DNA from: Anthoceros angustus
Taxonomy: Eukaryota; Streptophyta; Anthocerotopsida; Anthocerotales; Anthocerotaceae
Direction of reading: 5' to 3'
DNA: 64,000 nt
Assembly: GCA_010909165.1 (NCBI GenBank)
Contig: VJWM01000186.1
Location: forward strand, 1-64,000
Below are positions 30,920 to 43,660 of this stretch, one piece after another. The notes under the pieces are model-generated. The model did not search any database and had not been told where the DNA came from. It was given only the letters and a program-made list of their open reading frames with translations. How positions within the stretch are numbered: the first letter of the stretch is position 1; every line of letters begins with the position of its first letter. Position numbers and translations under genes: made by a program.

Positions 30920-32115
30920 ATGAGGAGGAATGGTCTACGTTCCGCCGATATCAGTGCCAAGTGGCGGCAATGCCGGAGGAAGAGTTGAAGGCTCACCCAA
31001 CATTCGAGGGAGAAGGGAGCCGAGACATTGTGGAGCCGCGGGTATGGAGTCCCACCCGATGGATGGACATGGATTCGGAAGTTTACCAATAAGGTCGGAA
31101 TCAACTAGCCAGGCTGTAAACGGGAGGAAACCTTGTCGATAAAATCTTGATTTGACACATTGCTGATCACAGTGGTCAACTTGAGGCAGCCATGAAGTCA
31201 AGGTCCCAAGATTGTAAAGGAAGCGATGGGGCATCCACGAGGCTATGGGGACGAGACGGCGTGGAGGTGAACGTGGGTAACTTGTTGATTTGGGGCACCC
31301 GAGATTGAGGTTGAGATTGGATGTTTGGTGCCCAATGTGCCATTGATTCGGGATCGAGTCAACTTGATGACTGAGAAACGACTCATCAACTTGGGTTCAC
31401 CAAGTTTCATCCGTCCGAGTATTTTTGCGGATACCGACCAAACAAGGAGGAAGCCACCGAGTGAAGCGGAATGCCCAACCTGTGATTGAGGTCCTGCCTT
31501 CCACCTCACCTACATTGTTATGAGGCCCGTGTCGGATTTAGGCTATAAGGTTTTGATAGGCGACCTTGGCTTATGGTACCTCTTGTGTCTTTGATTTCGT
31601 GAGTGGCGTCACCTTCAAGTAGGGAGGGACTGCGAGGTGGCTAGTCGTGTCATGGAGCAAGGCACCATGAGGAGGGGAGTCCGCGCCGGTCCGATGGGTA
31701 CACCTCGGGAAATGCGGGTAAGCTCCTCCAAGGACAGCCAGACCCTCGGTTGAGGTCGGTGAAATAAAGAGTGATTTGGTGCATTCACGCTGTATGTAGA
31801 AGATGTCGTAGAAGAGTCAAGGATGAGGCACATAGGGAAGGAGTAGCCTTTTGGAGGGGTAAGGCCTATGATCGTGATTTTCCGAGGAGGGATCCGGAAC
31901 TAGTGCGGTCAGGAGGGACATATGTAGACCCCGACAGTAGAAGACTTGGAGTTAGAACCTAGCAAGATAGTCAAGGTTTCTAAGCATCTAGGATAGAGAA
32001 AGAGGAGTTTTGTAGTGTGCTTAGGGAGTATGTCGATGTGTTTGCCTTCAAGATTCTTGTGGCGCGACTTCGATAGCGGCATAATCCCGTGTTGTTGTAC
32101 TAAGGGTCCGCTCCC
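30920..32115 (+). pseudogene. Gypsy protease and start of RT (second copy)
   Basis: Same content as 17683-18900. The first ~230 bp have extra deletions relative to R1, changing the reading frames there; the protease and pre-RT parts are the same. Confidence 0.6.
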
Positions 32116-32737
32116 AAGAGAATGATGGGCTCCGTTGTCGCCGATCGCGACTGTTTCGGACTCAAAACACATACGTTTATCGCTTCCATGCTATTACCCG
32201 TGATGTCCACCGAGCAGGGCTTGAGGAAACGTTTAAGACCTGCTTTGCGTCCGTATCATTCCATCGTCTCTCATACTTCTAGTCTGTCCTCTTACCACTC
32301 TCGTTACACTCATCTAAAATCACTCACGCCAAAATCTCCACATCTCGCGACACTCAACGTCCTTGAAAAAATGGGCGGGCTGTGGTCGGACCTCTCTCCG
32401 TCATTCACTGGGCCTCTCCATCCGGCTCTACACGCCTCCCGGAGTTCCTCCGCTCACCTGCCCGGCCCGCCAACGTTATTCGCTCGCGACGAGCAAGGGT
32501 CCCCTTGCCGTCGTCTGCACACCATATGTTAGGTCCGTCACGGGACCCGGATCCTCTCCGAGCGCCGTGCCTCCCGGTGACTCAGACTCACGTTAGCGAA
32601 GACGACAAGGGTCCGTAAGGAAGCCAGGCATCAACACCAAGAAAAGATCCTTTACTAGAGCAAACTCAGCCCTCTTATACTACGCCCAAGGTTGGCATCT
32701 TTATTACACTCCTATTCTCGAAAGGCTACCAAGGCTA

Positions 32738-32886
32738 TGTTTATTTTGCGAGGAGCAAAAAACAGACTTTGTAAAAATGATTCAACAAAAGTGTGTTGAA
32801 CAAATACATATGGCCTCACTATATATGTAACTCAAAACAGGTTCACATGACCAACCCTAACTAGCCGCACCCTTTTATATTTAACA
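32738..32886 (-). repeat. 3' LTR of short-LTR copia element (copy 2)
   Basis: Identical to 19523-19671 at offset 13215, with the same internal polypurine tract. Confidence 0.85.
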
Positions 32887-33711
32887 CTCCCTCTAAAGGT
32901 AAGCTAGGTTAGGTTAAACGCGTTCACACCGCCTGAAAACCACGCCCGACTTCACGCTGTACCGTGACGCAAGCCTAGCGTAAACTCCCGCCGCCATAAG
33001 AATCCTCCACCATCCTCTTTACCATTTGCATGCTTCGTTATGCCTCTTCATCTCGAGCACTACTCCACGCAGAGCAATCGAAAGCATGAGAACTCGAAGG
33101 GAACGAGCTACGAGTGCCACAAGTGTATCGAGAAGGAAAAGGAAGGAGAATCCATGAGAGGATTCGATCACGCATAATCACCACCAGGGACACCATGTCC
33201 CACACTGGAATGAAATTGGTAGTGTGTCAATCGCTACGCCTAAACATGGTCCTTTGCCGGGTCGAGGCGAAGGACGGAGGAGCAAGAGCATCAACGGGAT
33301 GCGCTACTCCATACATGCGCCCCAATCTTGGCCGCCAAGCTAAAGATGGCCATGGAAAGAATAATGAGTGGAGCTTATCTTTGGCGGCACCACCGCCGGG
33401 TGACAAAGAGGATGTGAAGCGCTATATGAGAGAAGTATCGCGTTGCTGTGAGATTAGGTCTTAAGGTAAGCTTCATCCTCCTCGCAAGGCGTCCATCTCC
33501 CTCTTCGTTTCACTAACGAAATGTGTGGTGTCGCACTCTGTGTTCCTCCAAGGAAGACCGAGGCACAACACACCCAAGGGAACCTTCGGGTTCCCACCCC
33601 ACCCCACCAGATTAAGTTATCCGAAATACTTGGTATAGCCCGTGCCTAGCCACGAAAGATGTTGGTAGTTTATGCTTTGCCAATCCTTTCGTTAGCACGG
33701 ACGTTAGAATT

Positions 33712-36700
33712 GTGTGCACATAACCCACCTTCACGACTCCACGCTCCACTACATCTCTAATGTAGTGATGTTGAATTTCTATATGCTTAGTGCGGAAGCG
33801 CGTGGATTAGCGACAAGGGCTATGTTATCACACATGATAGGTGTCTGGTCTGTCGAGGTCATGAAGGAAGGTCCTTTCCCATTCACCTCCTTTGAAGCTC
33901 AATGATTTGTACGCTCATGGAAGATGGCTATGGAAGATTGCTTTACACTTCACCAAAATAAAGAAGGAAGATAATCAGTGAAGGGTGAGTGTCTCCTCCG
34001 ATAGAAGAGTCCATAATTGTGGGTTCCTTTGAGATAGCGGAAAATGGCTGACAAGAGCCAATGTGTTCTTCCCGGATTCTCGAAATTGTGATACTATGCT
34101 TACATCGGATATCCGCCTTGTCCTTCGCTAAGAAGATTAGATCCAATCGATGTCTCAGGGGACATCCTTCATGTCCTTAATTTCTTCCCGGGATTGTGGG
34201 CACCGGAGACTGGTAAGTTTCACATAGCGAAAGGAGTAGTCGAGGGTCTAGCTGTTTGAACTTGCGCAAAATGTCATTGATATATTTATGGTGAACTATC
34301 GAGCCCTTCCTCTCGCCTTAAGATTTGAACTCCCAACAGATTTAAGTTCTCTGTCTTTCATCTCGAACTTGGTACTTAGCTTATGCTTAACATCGCCTTA
34401 GAGTGTTCTTGTTAGGCAAGAATGACATCGTCAACATATAGGGCTAATATGACGGCCGCTCGATCGAGTCGGTAAACATTAGAGTCTGCTTTGGACAAAG
34501 GATATCGAGGTGAAATATGCATAGTGATATACCATATTCGCCACTTTGTTTTAGTCCATATATACACTTGAGCAATTTAAGCACTTTGGTGGGATGTTCG
34601 GGATCTTCATATCCTTCAGTGTGCCATATACAGTCTTCATCCAGGTCTCCATAGAGGAAGGCTGCACACATCCATTTGTCAGAAGTCAAGGTTCAACTCT
34701 GAGCCGCAGATGCGAATGGATTGTGCTCGAACAAGGTGAGAATGTTTCTGGTAATCTAGGCCCTCAACTGGTAAATCCTCTTGCCACCGTGGCTTTGTAT
34801 CCGCAATCTCCCTTTGGAGTTTAAGTTTAAAAACCCACTTACAAGAGATGGCTTTGCGTCCGGTGGGAGGTCGATTTGCCGTCTTGTTCTTGAGCAAAGA
34901 TTGGTATTCATCCTCCACCGCACCGCCACTTGGAGCAACTGGGCCATGGAGGGCTTCCTTGTATGATAGGGGTTCCTCGGAGGATATTCGTATAGCACCA
35001 AAAGCCAAGATGTCAAAAATCGATGGATTGATAATAGGGTTCTAACCATCGGTCCGAGGTGGCCTATGGCGTGTGGAGCGTCAGAGGGTGGTTCAGAGCG
35101 AGTCCTCGAATGCCGAACGGTCCGGTGACATCCTCCTCATCACCGAATTTGAACTATCATTTGCGGTGAGATCATCTGTTGGTTCACCCGGGTCACTGTA
35201 GGGTGAGGGGCAACAATGGGGAGCCTCATGAGTCATCTACATCTGCAGATGGAAGGTTAGGGGTTCTTCACGTCATCCGTAGGGAAGGTGACGATCAAAG
35301 CTTTCATTTGCATCTACTCCCTCTAAAGGGTTAGAGGGTGTGGGTTGGTAGTCGTGTGCAAAGGTTCTACGAAGGTGACACTGCGGCAAGGACTAATGAT
35401 TGAGTGTCGGGTCATAGAGTTTGTACGCTTTCACATGTTCACTGTACCCCACAAAAGTAGGCGTTGGCCCTCTAACTTCTTGCGTTTTCACAGGAATATA
35501 GGCGAAGGCCTTGGATCCAAATACTCGGAGGTGGAGCAAACTAGGCTTTCGATGCGAAAACCTCATAAGGAGTGTCCGGATGTGGTAAGTATCCTGTTAT
35601 ATATATGGTCGTAACAATGCCTCCGCCCAATACTCTTGAGGTAAGTTGGCATGAAGTAGCATCCTCGGTCATTCCAAGTAGCGTCGATTTTCGTCAGCAA
35701 CTCCGCATTCGTTGTCGAGTGTATGGAACAATAAGTTGTCTTTGAATGCCTGTCTTGAAGGTAATCATCAAAGGCATTGTTGACAAATTACATCCCCATT
35801 ATCACTGCGTAGGACTTTAAGTAGGCATCCATTGTCTTTGTGCAAGTGGGAGCCACCGCTTAAAGTGCATGAGAGTGTCGCTGTGTGCATGGGAAAGGTC
35901 CGAGTACCGACTAAAGTCGTCGTGAGGTTAGATAGTAGTGCTCCACCTAGAGATGGCTCGTGGATCTTTCCAGATATCGCATGCACAAGTGCAAGGATGC
36001 TTTGCTCTATGCGCTTTTGGGGAATGGTAGCTCGCTTTGGCAAGGATGCACGACTCACGATGGGAAGATCCTAAAACAAGCGGTAGGGGTTCTCTGTGGC
36101 AACCTATGCGTGACATGTCAATAAGTTTATGCTCATTAGCGTGTCCTAGCCGTACAGAGATGCTAAGCGGGTTGACTTCATATTGACGAAACGAATGACT
36201 TACAGGATGAGGAGAACACCTTCTAACTCAGTAAGTCATGGTCGAGGATACCTCTAAATGCACATGCGCCAAAGGAATTCTTCGTAAAAGCAGAGCATCA
36301 TCGCACGTATCTCATACGCTCGTCGCATGATCTTGCTCATTGAGAGAAGATTCTTGGCCATTTCACAAATAGAACTCCAGCGATCTTCAAAGTTGTGTTG
36401 TCACGAGAATGAAGGTACATTGCCCATGTCCTTCAACTTTAAGGCTAGTGTCACTCCTTTCATCACCAAGCGGACTTTATCCTTCATTCGCACATTGTTA
36501 AACTAGAAAATAAATTCTTGTTGTTGCGATATGAGTGGCTCTGAGTCCAAGAACCAATCATATGGCGTGTGATGAAGTTGTCCTCTGCAGTGAGGATCTT
36601 CACCGTAGCCTTAGAGTTTTCTCCTTTCTCCTTGACAACAACATTCCGACGGGTCTTGTGGATTGTGGTCGTTGTGGCTCACCACCTTTCTTCTTGCGGC

Positions 36701-38165
36701 ACTCACGTGCCCAATGTCCAGCGGCACCACACCGATAGCTCGTCCGCTTGGGCACTTGAGGAAGATGGGGCACCATCGACCACCACCGTGTCCTACCCGA
36801 TTTCTTAAACCGAGCGGTGAGCACCTTGTCGCTTTTGTTTCTAGATCCAGGCAAATAGGCGTCCTTGCTCTTCCGAAAAGGGCACCAATAACTTCAAGCT
36901 TAATGGTGACAGGTTACCAAGCAGAGGATGCTGGTGAGCAATTCGGATGGGTCCATTTGTGTGGAGATAAAGTTTTGGTAGGAGGAGGGCTGCTCAATAG
37001 TTGAGCAATGACCTCTTGTCCATCTTGCAGCCAAGGGCAACTATTTGAGCTCTCGATGGCGGAACTTGGTGACATGAGATGCCACTTTGTCTCCCTCCCT
37101 CATCGCAGCCCATAGAATTCCTGGCGCACATAGGGTAAGAATATTATGTATATGTGGCTGCAAGTTGATTCCAAATCTCAAGCACGGTGAGATACTCGAC
37201 ATCGCACGAGGTCGCATCCGTGCCTCCAATAAGTAGAGCAAGTGCTATTGAGTTCGTTGGTCCCACTTTTGGATGTCATTAATTAAGGGGAGGCGAGGAG
37301 TCGGGTCGTTTCTTAAGTGTAGCATCGACCACGCTCACACCTCGCGCAACGTAGTGGACTTCATTCGAACTTTCCGAGACTTGGTATCTTGTTCCATTGA
37401 ATCGATCCTTTTCTTTGAGTTCGAGGTAAGGATGGTCCCGCAAGATTGGGAGATCGTCCCCGAGCCGAAGCCATGACGAGGTGGTATTCTCGCCCGGATT
37501 GTAAGTTGAGACGACCAAGTTGTGTCGGGTTGATCTATAGACGCTAGGTACATGCGTAATGTGACCTTCCTGTTATGACTCGTGGAAGAGAAAACACTAA
37601 TTACAATGTTACCCGATTGACTTCCTTGCAGGACTTCTAATATTTGATTCGCAGGAAGGAAGTGTTCCAGAAGAGATAACTAAACCGTCGATATGTTGTG
37701 AAGAGGCGCGATCGTAGGTTCGGATCCCGAGGTCCCGAGATGCGGGGGTCGACGCCTTGATGACGCCGAGTGACATGGAGGATGCCAGCGACGCTTCATC
37801 AAGATTGGTGACGCCACCTCCGTCCAGGCCAGCCTCCGCCGCTCTGTGGAAATGGTCAAGATGCAATCACCAGAGGGAGAGATTGCTTGATTTCTCTCCT
37901 CTGTTGGCGCCCAAGCTCAATCTTTTTCATGAGATCAACCACTTCATTGATCCGGTATTTGATTGAGCTTGATGCGCTTATGATTGCTCGTCCCGATGTG
38001 TTATCAAGGTGATCAACTCTGGTCTTAATTTCTTCCGATTTGACAAAGACTTCGATAAGGATCTCTCGACCCTAGTGACGCTTGCAAATAGTCTAGCTCG
38101 CCTTGATCGCCTTGTCATTGGGTGTGACAATCACATGGTAGTTCGACGGAGGAGCCGTGAGGATT
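33712..38165 (-). pseudogene. Copia gag-pol (copy 2)
   Basis: Identical to the decayed gag-pol of copy 1: RNase H end at 33712-34146, RT at 34444-35049, integrase at 35768-36116, zinc knuckle at 36600-36854, gag at 37041-38165. The same frameshifts are present in both, so decay preceded the duplication. Confidence 0.85.
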
Positions 38166-38447
38166 TGTTGATCGGTGATAAACAAATCCCCACCCCTCTA
38201 GCATCTTTCTGTCTGCATTGTCAACCATGTGATTCCCTGTAATGGACGTGATCTCGGTCCCGAGAGTGCCTTAGCAAAGTCCTTGACCGATGTAGGGGTA
38301 ATCCTGCTCATGTGTCTAGAATAGTTTCTAGGGGTTATGTGCTTGTGGAGGAGAGATTCCTCCACGCCAGTGCGGCCTCTTCTATACCACTCACGCGGCT
38401 TCGACTCATCATTCAAGGAAGATAGAATCCAAAGTAGCTCGATACCA

Positions 38448-38590
38448 TGTTTATTTTATGAGGAGCGAAAAGCACTTTGTAAAATGATTAAACAAAAGTG
38501 TGTTGAACAAATACATATGGCCTCACTATATATGCAACTCAAAACGGTTCACATGACCAACCCTAACTAGCCGCACTTTTATATTTAACA
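38448..38590 (-). repeat. 5' LTR of short-LTR copia element (copy 2)
   Basis: Identical to 25233-25375. The primer-binding site lies at 38437-38447. Confidence 0.85.
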
Positions 38591-38690
38591 TGCTAGCCAC
38601 TACTATCTCCCTTATTCGCTATCGATGCCGTCGGGCGTGGGGCTGAGTTGCCCTGGTTCCACCTTGGGTGGCCCAAGCCCTAGCCCTCGA

Positions 38691-40327
38691 TGTGGAACGT
38701 AAAGTTTGGGCAACATTCCAAACGAGCCGAGGATGAGGGTCGATTTTTCTTGGTGAAAACAATTGAAGAGGGACATGTTGGGAATTTTCCGAGAAGCTTG
38801 GAGTCGAGTTGTAGGATATTGTTAGGAAGGCAGAGAGGATATCGGGAAAAGAACGGGTCAAAATGACCCCAGACGAGTGTAGGCACCGAAAGGACGGTAG
38901 GTCGCCACACTACTGAGGTGAGCAAAAGAGTAGACTACCGCAGAGGCTAGCAGACTACGGGTAGGTCGAGCGACTCGGCCTAAACGGAAATTAGAATAAA
39001 GGGGATATCCACTATATATGCCTACCAATGGGGAAATAGATAAATAAGATTAATTAGAAGGTCCTTAGTTAGGGTAGCGGATAGGATAGGAAAATAGGCG
39101 GTTTAGGATTAGGTATTTTAGAATGATCAACCCAATCTAGGGTTGTGAAGCCTCAGTGGCGGTCATCCAAGGAGGGCAAAGTGCGCTTTGAAGCGCCAAC
39201 TTCTTCGAGGAACGCCCACACTTCGTGAAGGACTGACTAGAGTCGGAGTAAGCCAAGGAGAAGGAAAAGAGTGACATCGCCATCGCTATCGCCGCCCAAC
39301 TCGCGAACGAGAGGAAAGTGCCGAGAAAAGAGAAAGCCCTAATCGAGGCGGAGAAGAGGAAGGCATCCAACATCCCGGATTGTGGGAAGTTTTCTTTGAG
39401 TTCTGCAATCAGGAGAGCCAAGCCGGAGTGCCGGAAGTGAGCTCAAGACGGAGGCAGGTTGGAGCACCGAAAGCGTGAGGACCGGAGGTCGAAGAGCAGG
39501 AAGGAGCCCCACGGTTGCTTCACCGCGCGCCCGGAGGAGAAATTTAGAGGGGAATTGGCACTGAGGGCTCAAGCCGTGGCTAATGTGTACTTGTGCCTCA
39601 GTTGGATGTCGTTGCGGACAAGGAAGGAGGTTTGGGAGTGAAGCTTTGGAGCCCTCAACGCTTGGAATTGGGGAGTAATTTCTTCCTTAGAAGCGCTTGA
39701 GAGTGAAAAGGCGCCATGCCTCGGCTGGAAAAGGCAAGGGAAGGAACCGCTAAGGGTTCCTCCTCACGAGGAGGAAAAGGAAAGAAGGCAGCAGCGAGGC
39801 TACCGCCAAGAGGGGTGAAGTCGAGATGCCCCAATTATTGTTTCAGGGCTCAACCCCGATTTGGTCGATTAAGAATGGGCGTAAGAAGACAACATCCAAT
39901 TGGGATGGGTGTATGGCGCCAATGGGCCTACACCAATTTGGAGTTGATTGAGGAGTGTTACATCAACCTCCATCAATCAACCTTGCCACAGCAGAGGGAA
40001 TGCTTGATCCACGCTGCTGGACGGTCGACCACAAGTGTATGGAAGGCGGAGGAGGAGAGCTCAGAATTGCTCTCGAGAGGACAAATGGAGGGAAGAGGAT
40101 TGCCCTCTCGAGATTCCGCAGAGGTCCTCGATATGATGGATGGAGGAGTGAAGGCCCATGCCAAGAATGGATGGAAGGCGGATAGTATCAAGGAGCTGAA
40201 ATGGAGGCTCTTTGCAAAGATTGTGTTGGGGTTGGTGAATTACCAGCGGACTTCTTACTTTGGCACCAACTGCAATTTTTGTGGAAGATTTCGAGGAGCC
40301 AAGCCGCATTGGGACAATTCTTCATAA
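38691..40327 (+). pseudogene. Coiled-coil element T1 (second copy)
   Basis: Leader and coding region as at 25476-27112, including the 203-residue ORF (39716-40327) with the WRLF-x-x-IVLGLV core. Confidence 0.5.
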
Positions 40328-42938
40328 TCCTCAAGCCATACTCCATGCTCACACTTGCTTTGTAAGCATCTCGCCCAAGGCCAGCTCACCGGTCTTGACA
40401 TGGAGAGCCACATTCTCCGTCCTCTCATTCCGCAGCGGATCAATCTCTTGTAGGCATAATCCCGAAATCTGCCTCCTCACCGCCAACATATCCGCCACCA
40501 TGACGGCCTTTCTCCTTTGCCATTTTCTTCCTCCAACTCCCTATCCTCCTAGGGAGTTGTGCACTCTGCTGTCTGGACTTCTCGCTCCATTTCCAATCTT
40601 TGGACAAAATGTGTCCGCTCTTCCAGCTCTTCTTCCTTCAATTCCAGCCTCGTGGATTTCTCCCAGCTCCTTTTCCATGTCACTAATCTTCACATGTGGC
40701 TATGACCCGCTCATGTGCGCCTACTTGCCTTTGTGCCCTCATTTGCTGCGAGATTGCTCTGCCTTGACCTTTCCTCCATTAGCAGCACTTGCTTGTCTTC
40801 CGCCTTCTTTTCCCATGTGCGCACCATGTGAGCAAGTTGCTCCACCTTCTCCTCTCGAGCTGCCAATTGCTTGGTAAGAGCCTTGTTCTCCGAATGATGG
40901 TTGTTGCCTCGACTCTTTTCCAAGTGCTCCACTTGAGCCCATCCTCATAACATCCTCCAGCCCGCCACCGCAATTTCCCTTGCTTGGTAGGTCCTTGTCT
41001 TCTCCCGCCTTCAAGAATTCAACTCTCCTCTTGGCGATCTACTTTGAACATCTCCCTATGCGCAGCATCTCCTCCAACATGTCTAAGTCTCCTTTCTTAC
41101 CTCCGGGAGACTCAAGGCCTTTGCCTTGCTCATGGGATCTTACATCCCTTGCTTCCCTATGATGAGCTCCCGCTCATCACTTGGGGCAACCTCCCACCGT
41201 GACTCCATCCGCCGCCCACCTAACGGGCCGGTTGCCTTCTTATCTCGCTTGGGAGCTTCCAAACCGTGACTTCCTTTCCTCCTACCGTGGTAGGAGGTGC
41301 TCCTACCACCGTGACTACTTCCTACCGTGGTAGGACTAATTCCGCCAGTAGGCCTTGTCATGAGAGGACGAAGGGGTCCCAAACCACCGTGGGAACACCT
41401 CCCACCTCGCAGCGGGATTCCCCGCCATGGTAGGATCTATCCTACCTTCCATCTCCGCATCCTCCGTGGTCCAAACTTCAAATCCCCTACAACTTCTCCT
41501 TGCAAGTCCTCCTGCACATCCTCCGGCCTATCTTTCTGAGGGATTCCTTCCAGAATAATGTCCGTGTGCCGCTGCACCTCCTTTAGCGCAAAGCACCAAG
41601 CACTCCTGTCCCTCTCCGGGTGTAAGTACACAATGTTAAAGGGATGCTTGGAATCATCCAACTCCTTACTTGTGAGTAGCCCTCTACTTCCCACAAATGC
41701 ACTAGATAAGTGCTAAGATAGCATGCCTTGACCTCTTCATCCGACGCTTGGGTTTTTGAACTTCTCCGGTAGGTGTATGCTTCATACATGATGAGCCCCC
41801 AATCCGCTTCGCTCCTTGAGTGATCTTCCATAGAAAATGGAGGAAGGTAGTGCTGAAATATGACACCCTTGGATTGCTCACCAAGCCCAAAACAATTCTT
41901 GTGAACAATCTCCACTTGGGCTCCAAGATTTGGTCCGTCTCCAACCGTTCTTGGACTTAGCCTTCATGCCCCTTGCATAAGTGTAAGGGCTCCTTGGGAA
42001 GATCCGCCGTTGATGCACGCTTGCCTCACTCGTTCCTTCCATCAACGTGATTCCGCTATCCTCGCTATCCGCCCGCCATATACCGGCGTATGCTCCTTAC
42101 GCCCAACACCGTGGATCCGTCATGCTTTCTATCCTAAGGCAGCCAATTCTTCTTCCTGCAAATTAGCAAAACACTCTCTATCAATTCAAGGTTGGTGTAA
42201 GACCAATGTCGCCCATACACCCACTCTAGCTGAATATTCTCCTCTGCTGCCCAAGGTCGAAAGTCCGAAAGGTCTCTAGAGGATAGCTGGCGCGTAAATA
42301 AGGGCATGTCAAATTTCCACCGGTCCGATCCTCCCGCCTTAGACCTCTTGCTGCCTCGCCACCTCCCTTGGTGGACGCCCTTCCTTGGCTACTACCTCCT
42401 TGCCCTTGGTCATGGTAGGCTTGGTCATGGCCTCCTTGGTTAGTACTTGCACGAAATTGAAGAAAAGTGATGCCTCTGCACCCGCAGCCGCCGCCTTCTA
42501 TCCTTGCAAACGCTTTCTCCTCCTCGGATTTGCTCTTGCTCACCTCAAAGGTCCTTGCCCTTGCTCTCCTCAGTCCTTACACCTTGGCGTCAAACCCCGA
42601 TTTTTCCCGCAAGAGAAAGCTCAACAAAATTCTCCCGGACTCTTACACTGCCACAGCAATTTAGGAGCCCTTCCACGGTTTCCTAGCAATCTTGCCACGC
42701 TCCACCCTCCTAGGCACCCTCACGAGCTTGGCAAGTGTTGCGCCCAACCTTCTTCTCCTTCTTCTTCCTCTTTTCCTCCTTCTTCCTCTCTTGGGCGCGC
42801 GGATTTCCGCCTCCTTGCGAGCTTGCGCCTCCTTCTCCTCAACAGGCGTGTACGGGCGCTGCTGTATGGGGCCTTGGGAAGCTTGAGGTGTGGCGGCGCC
42901 CGCCGTGAGGCCGCCTCAAGTTTCGAGTTGTGGCCTCC
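40315..42938 (-). pseudogene. Coiled-coil element T2 (second copy)
   Basis: Same as 27100-29723. Here the reading continues rightwards into its own 5' leader, so this copy shows how the element was arranged before the duplication. Confidence 0.5.
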
Positions 42939-43660
42939 TGCAGCACTGCACCACTTTTATAAGTCACCCAAGGGTTAGAAAAGTAACTACCATTCTATCC
43001 TGCCCTTGGATGTGGCCCCTTTCTCACCATTGATGTTAGTTTCCTAATTCCTTATACTAAAATACCATTTTCCCTATTTTTCTAATTTCTAATTACTGAA
43101 AATTAGCCTCTAATTTCTTAATTACCTATTTTGGCCTATTTATCTAGTCCACTAAAAGACTCTATATATAGCCTATCCCGCCTAAAACATAAGCTACTTT
43201 CCTTAGAACCTATCTCCCACTGGTAGGACATCCTCACCATGGTAGGCGTTTCCTTTCTCCTACCACGGTAGGAGTTACTCCCACGGTAGGATACCTTCCT
43301 ACTCCTACCATGGTAGGAGCTATTCCTACACCGGGTAGGTGATCAAAACACTAGGTGGTCATTCTCCCACGGTGGTAGGATCTCTCCTACCCTCTCTACC
43401 ATGGTAGGAGTTCTACGGTGGTAGGACACCTCCTACCACTCATGTAGGTTACCTTTTCTCCTCACCAGTAGGTCGTTTTGACCCGTTTCTTTTTCCCTGC
43501 ATATCCTCTCTGCCTTCCCGACATGGTCCTACAACTCCCGCTCAAAAAGGAGCAAAAAATTTCCTTGCATGTCTTCACCAAACCATTTCTAGCAAAAGAG
43601 TGTGGGCCTGTTTCAAAACGAACTCATTTAAGCTTGTTGCCCAAACTTTTATGCTCCACA
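42939..43660 (-). repeat. 5' leader/LTR-like region of T2 with motif cluster
   Basis: On the minus strand it begins near TGTGGAGCATAAAAGTTTGGGC and includes the GGGTCAAAA block. A dense run of CTACCATGGTAGG-type palindromes lies at 43218-43460, followed by TATATATAG and AT-rich sequence. The order matches 25476-25930 and 57131-57658. Confidence 0.7.

Larger units (their letters stand above)
30814..42938. repeat. Tandem unit R2 (~12.1 kb), partner 17576-29723
   Basis: Second copy. The left ~330 bp lack some 22 bases relative to R1; the rest is identical apart from one A near 31460. On the right, unlike R1, the T2 element continues unbroken into its leader (42939-43660), so the right edge of R2 looks ancestral and that of R1 looks like the new junction. 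Confidence 0.95.

Noticed and set aside
43218-43460. CRISPR-like repeat array
   Set aside because: Palindromic motifs have irregular spacing and no unique equal-length spacers, and the genome is eukaryotic.
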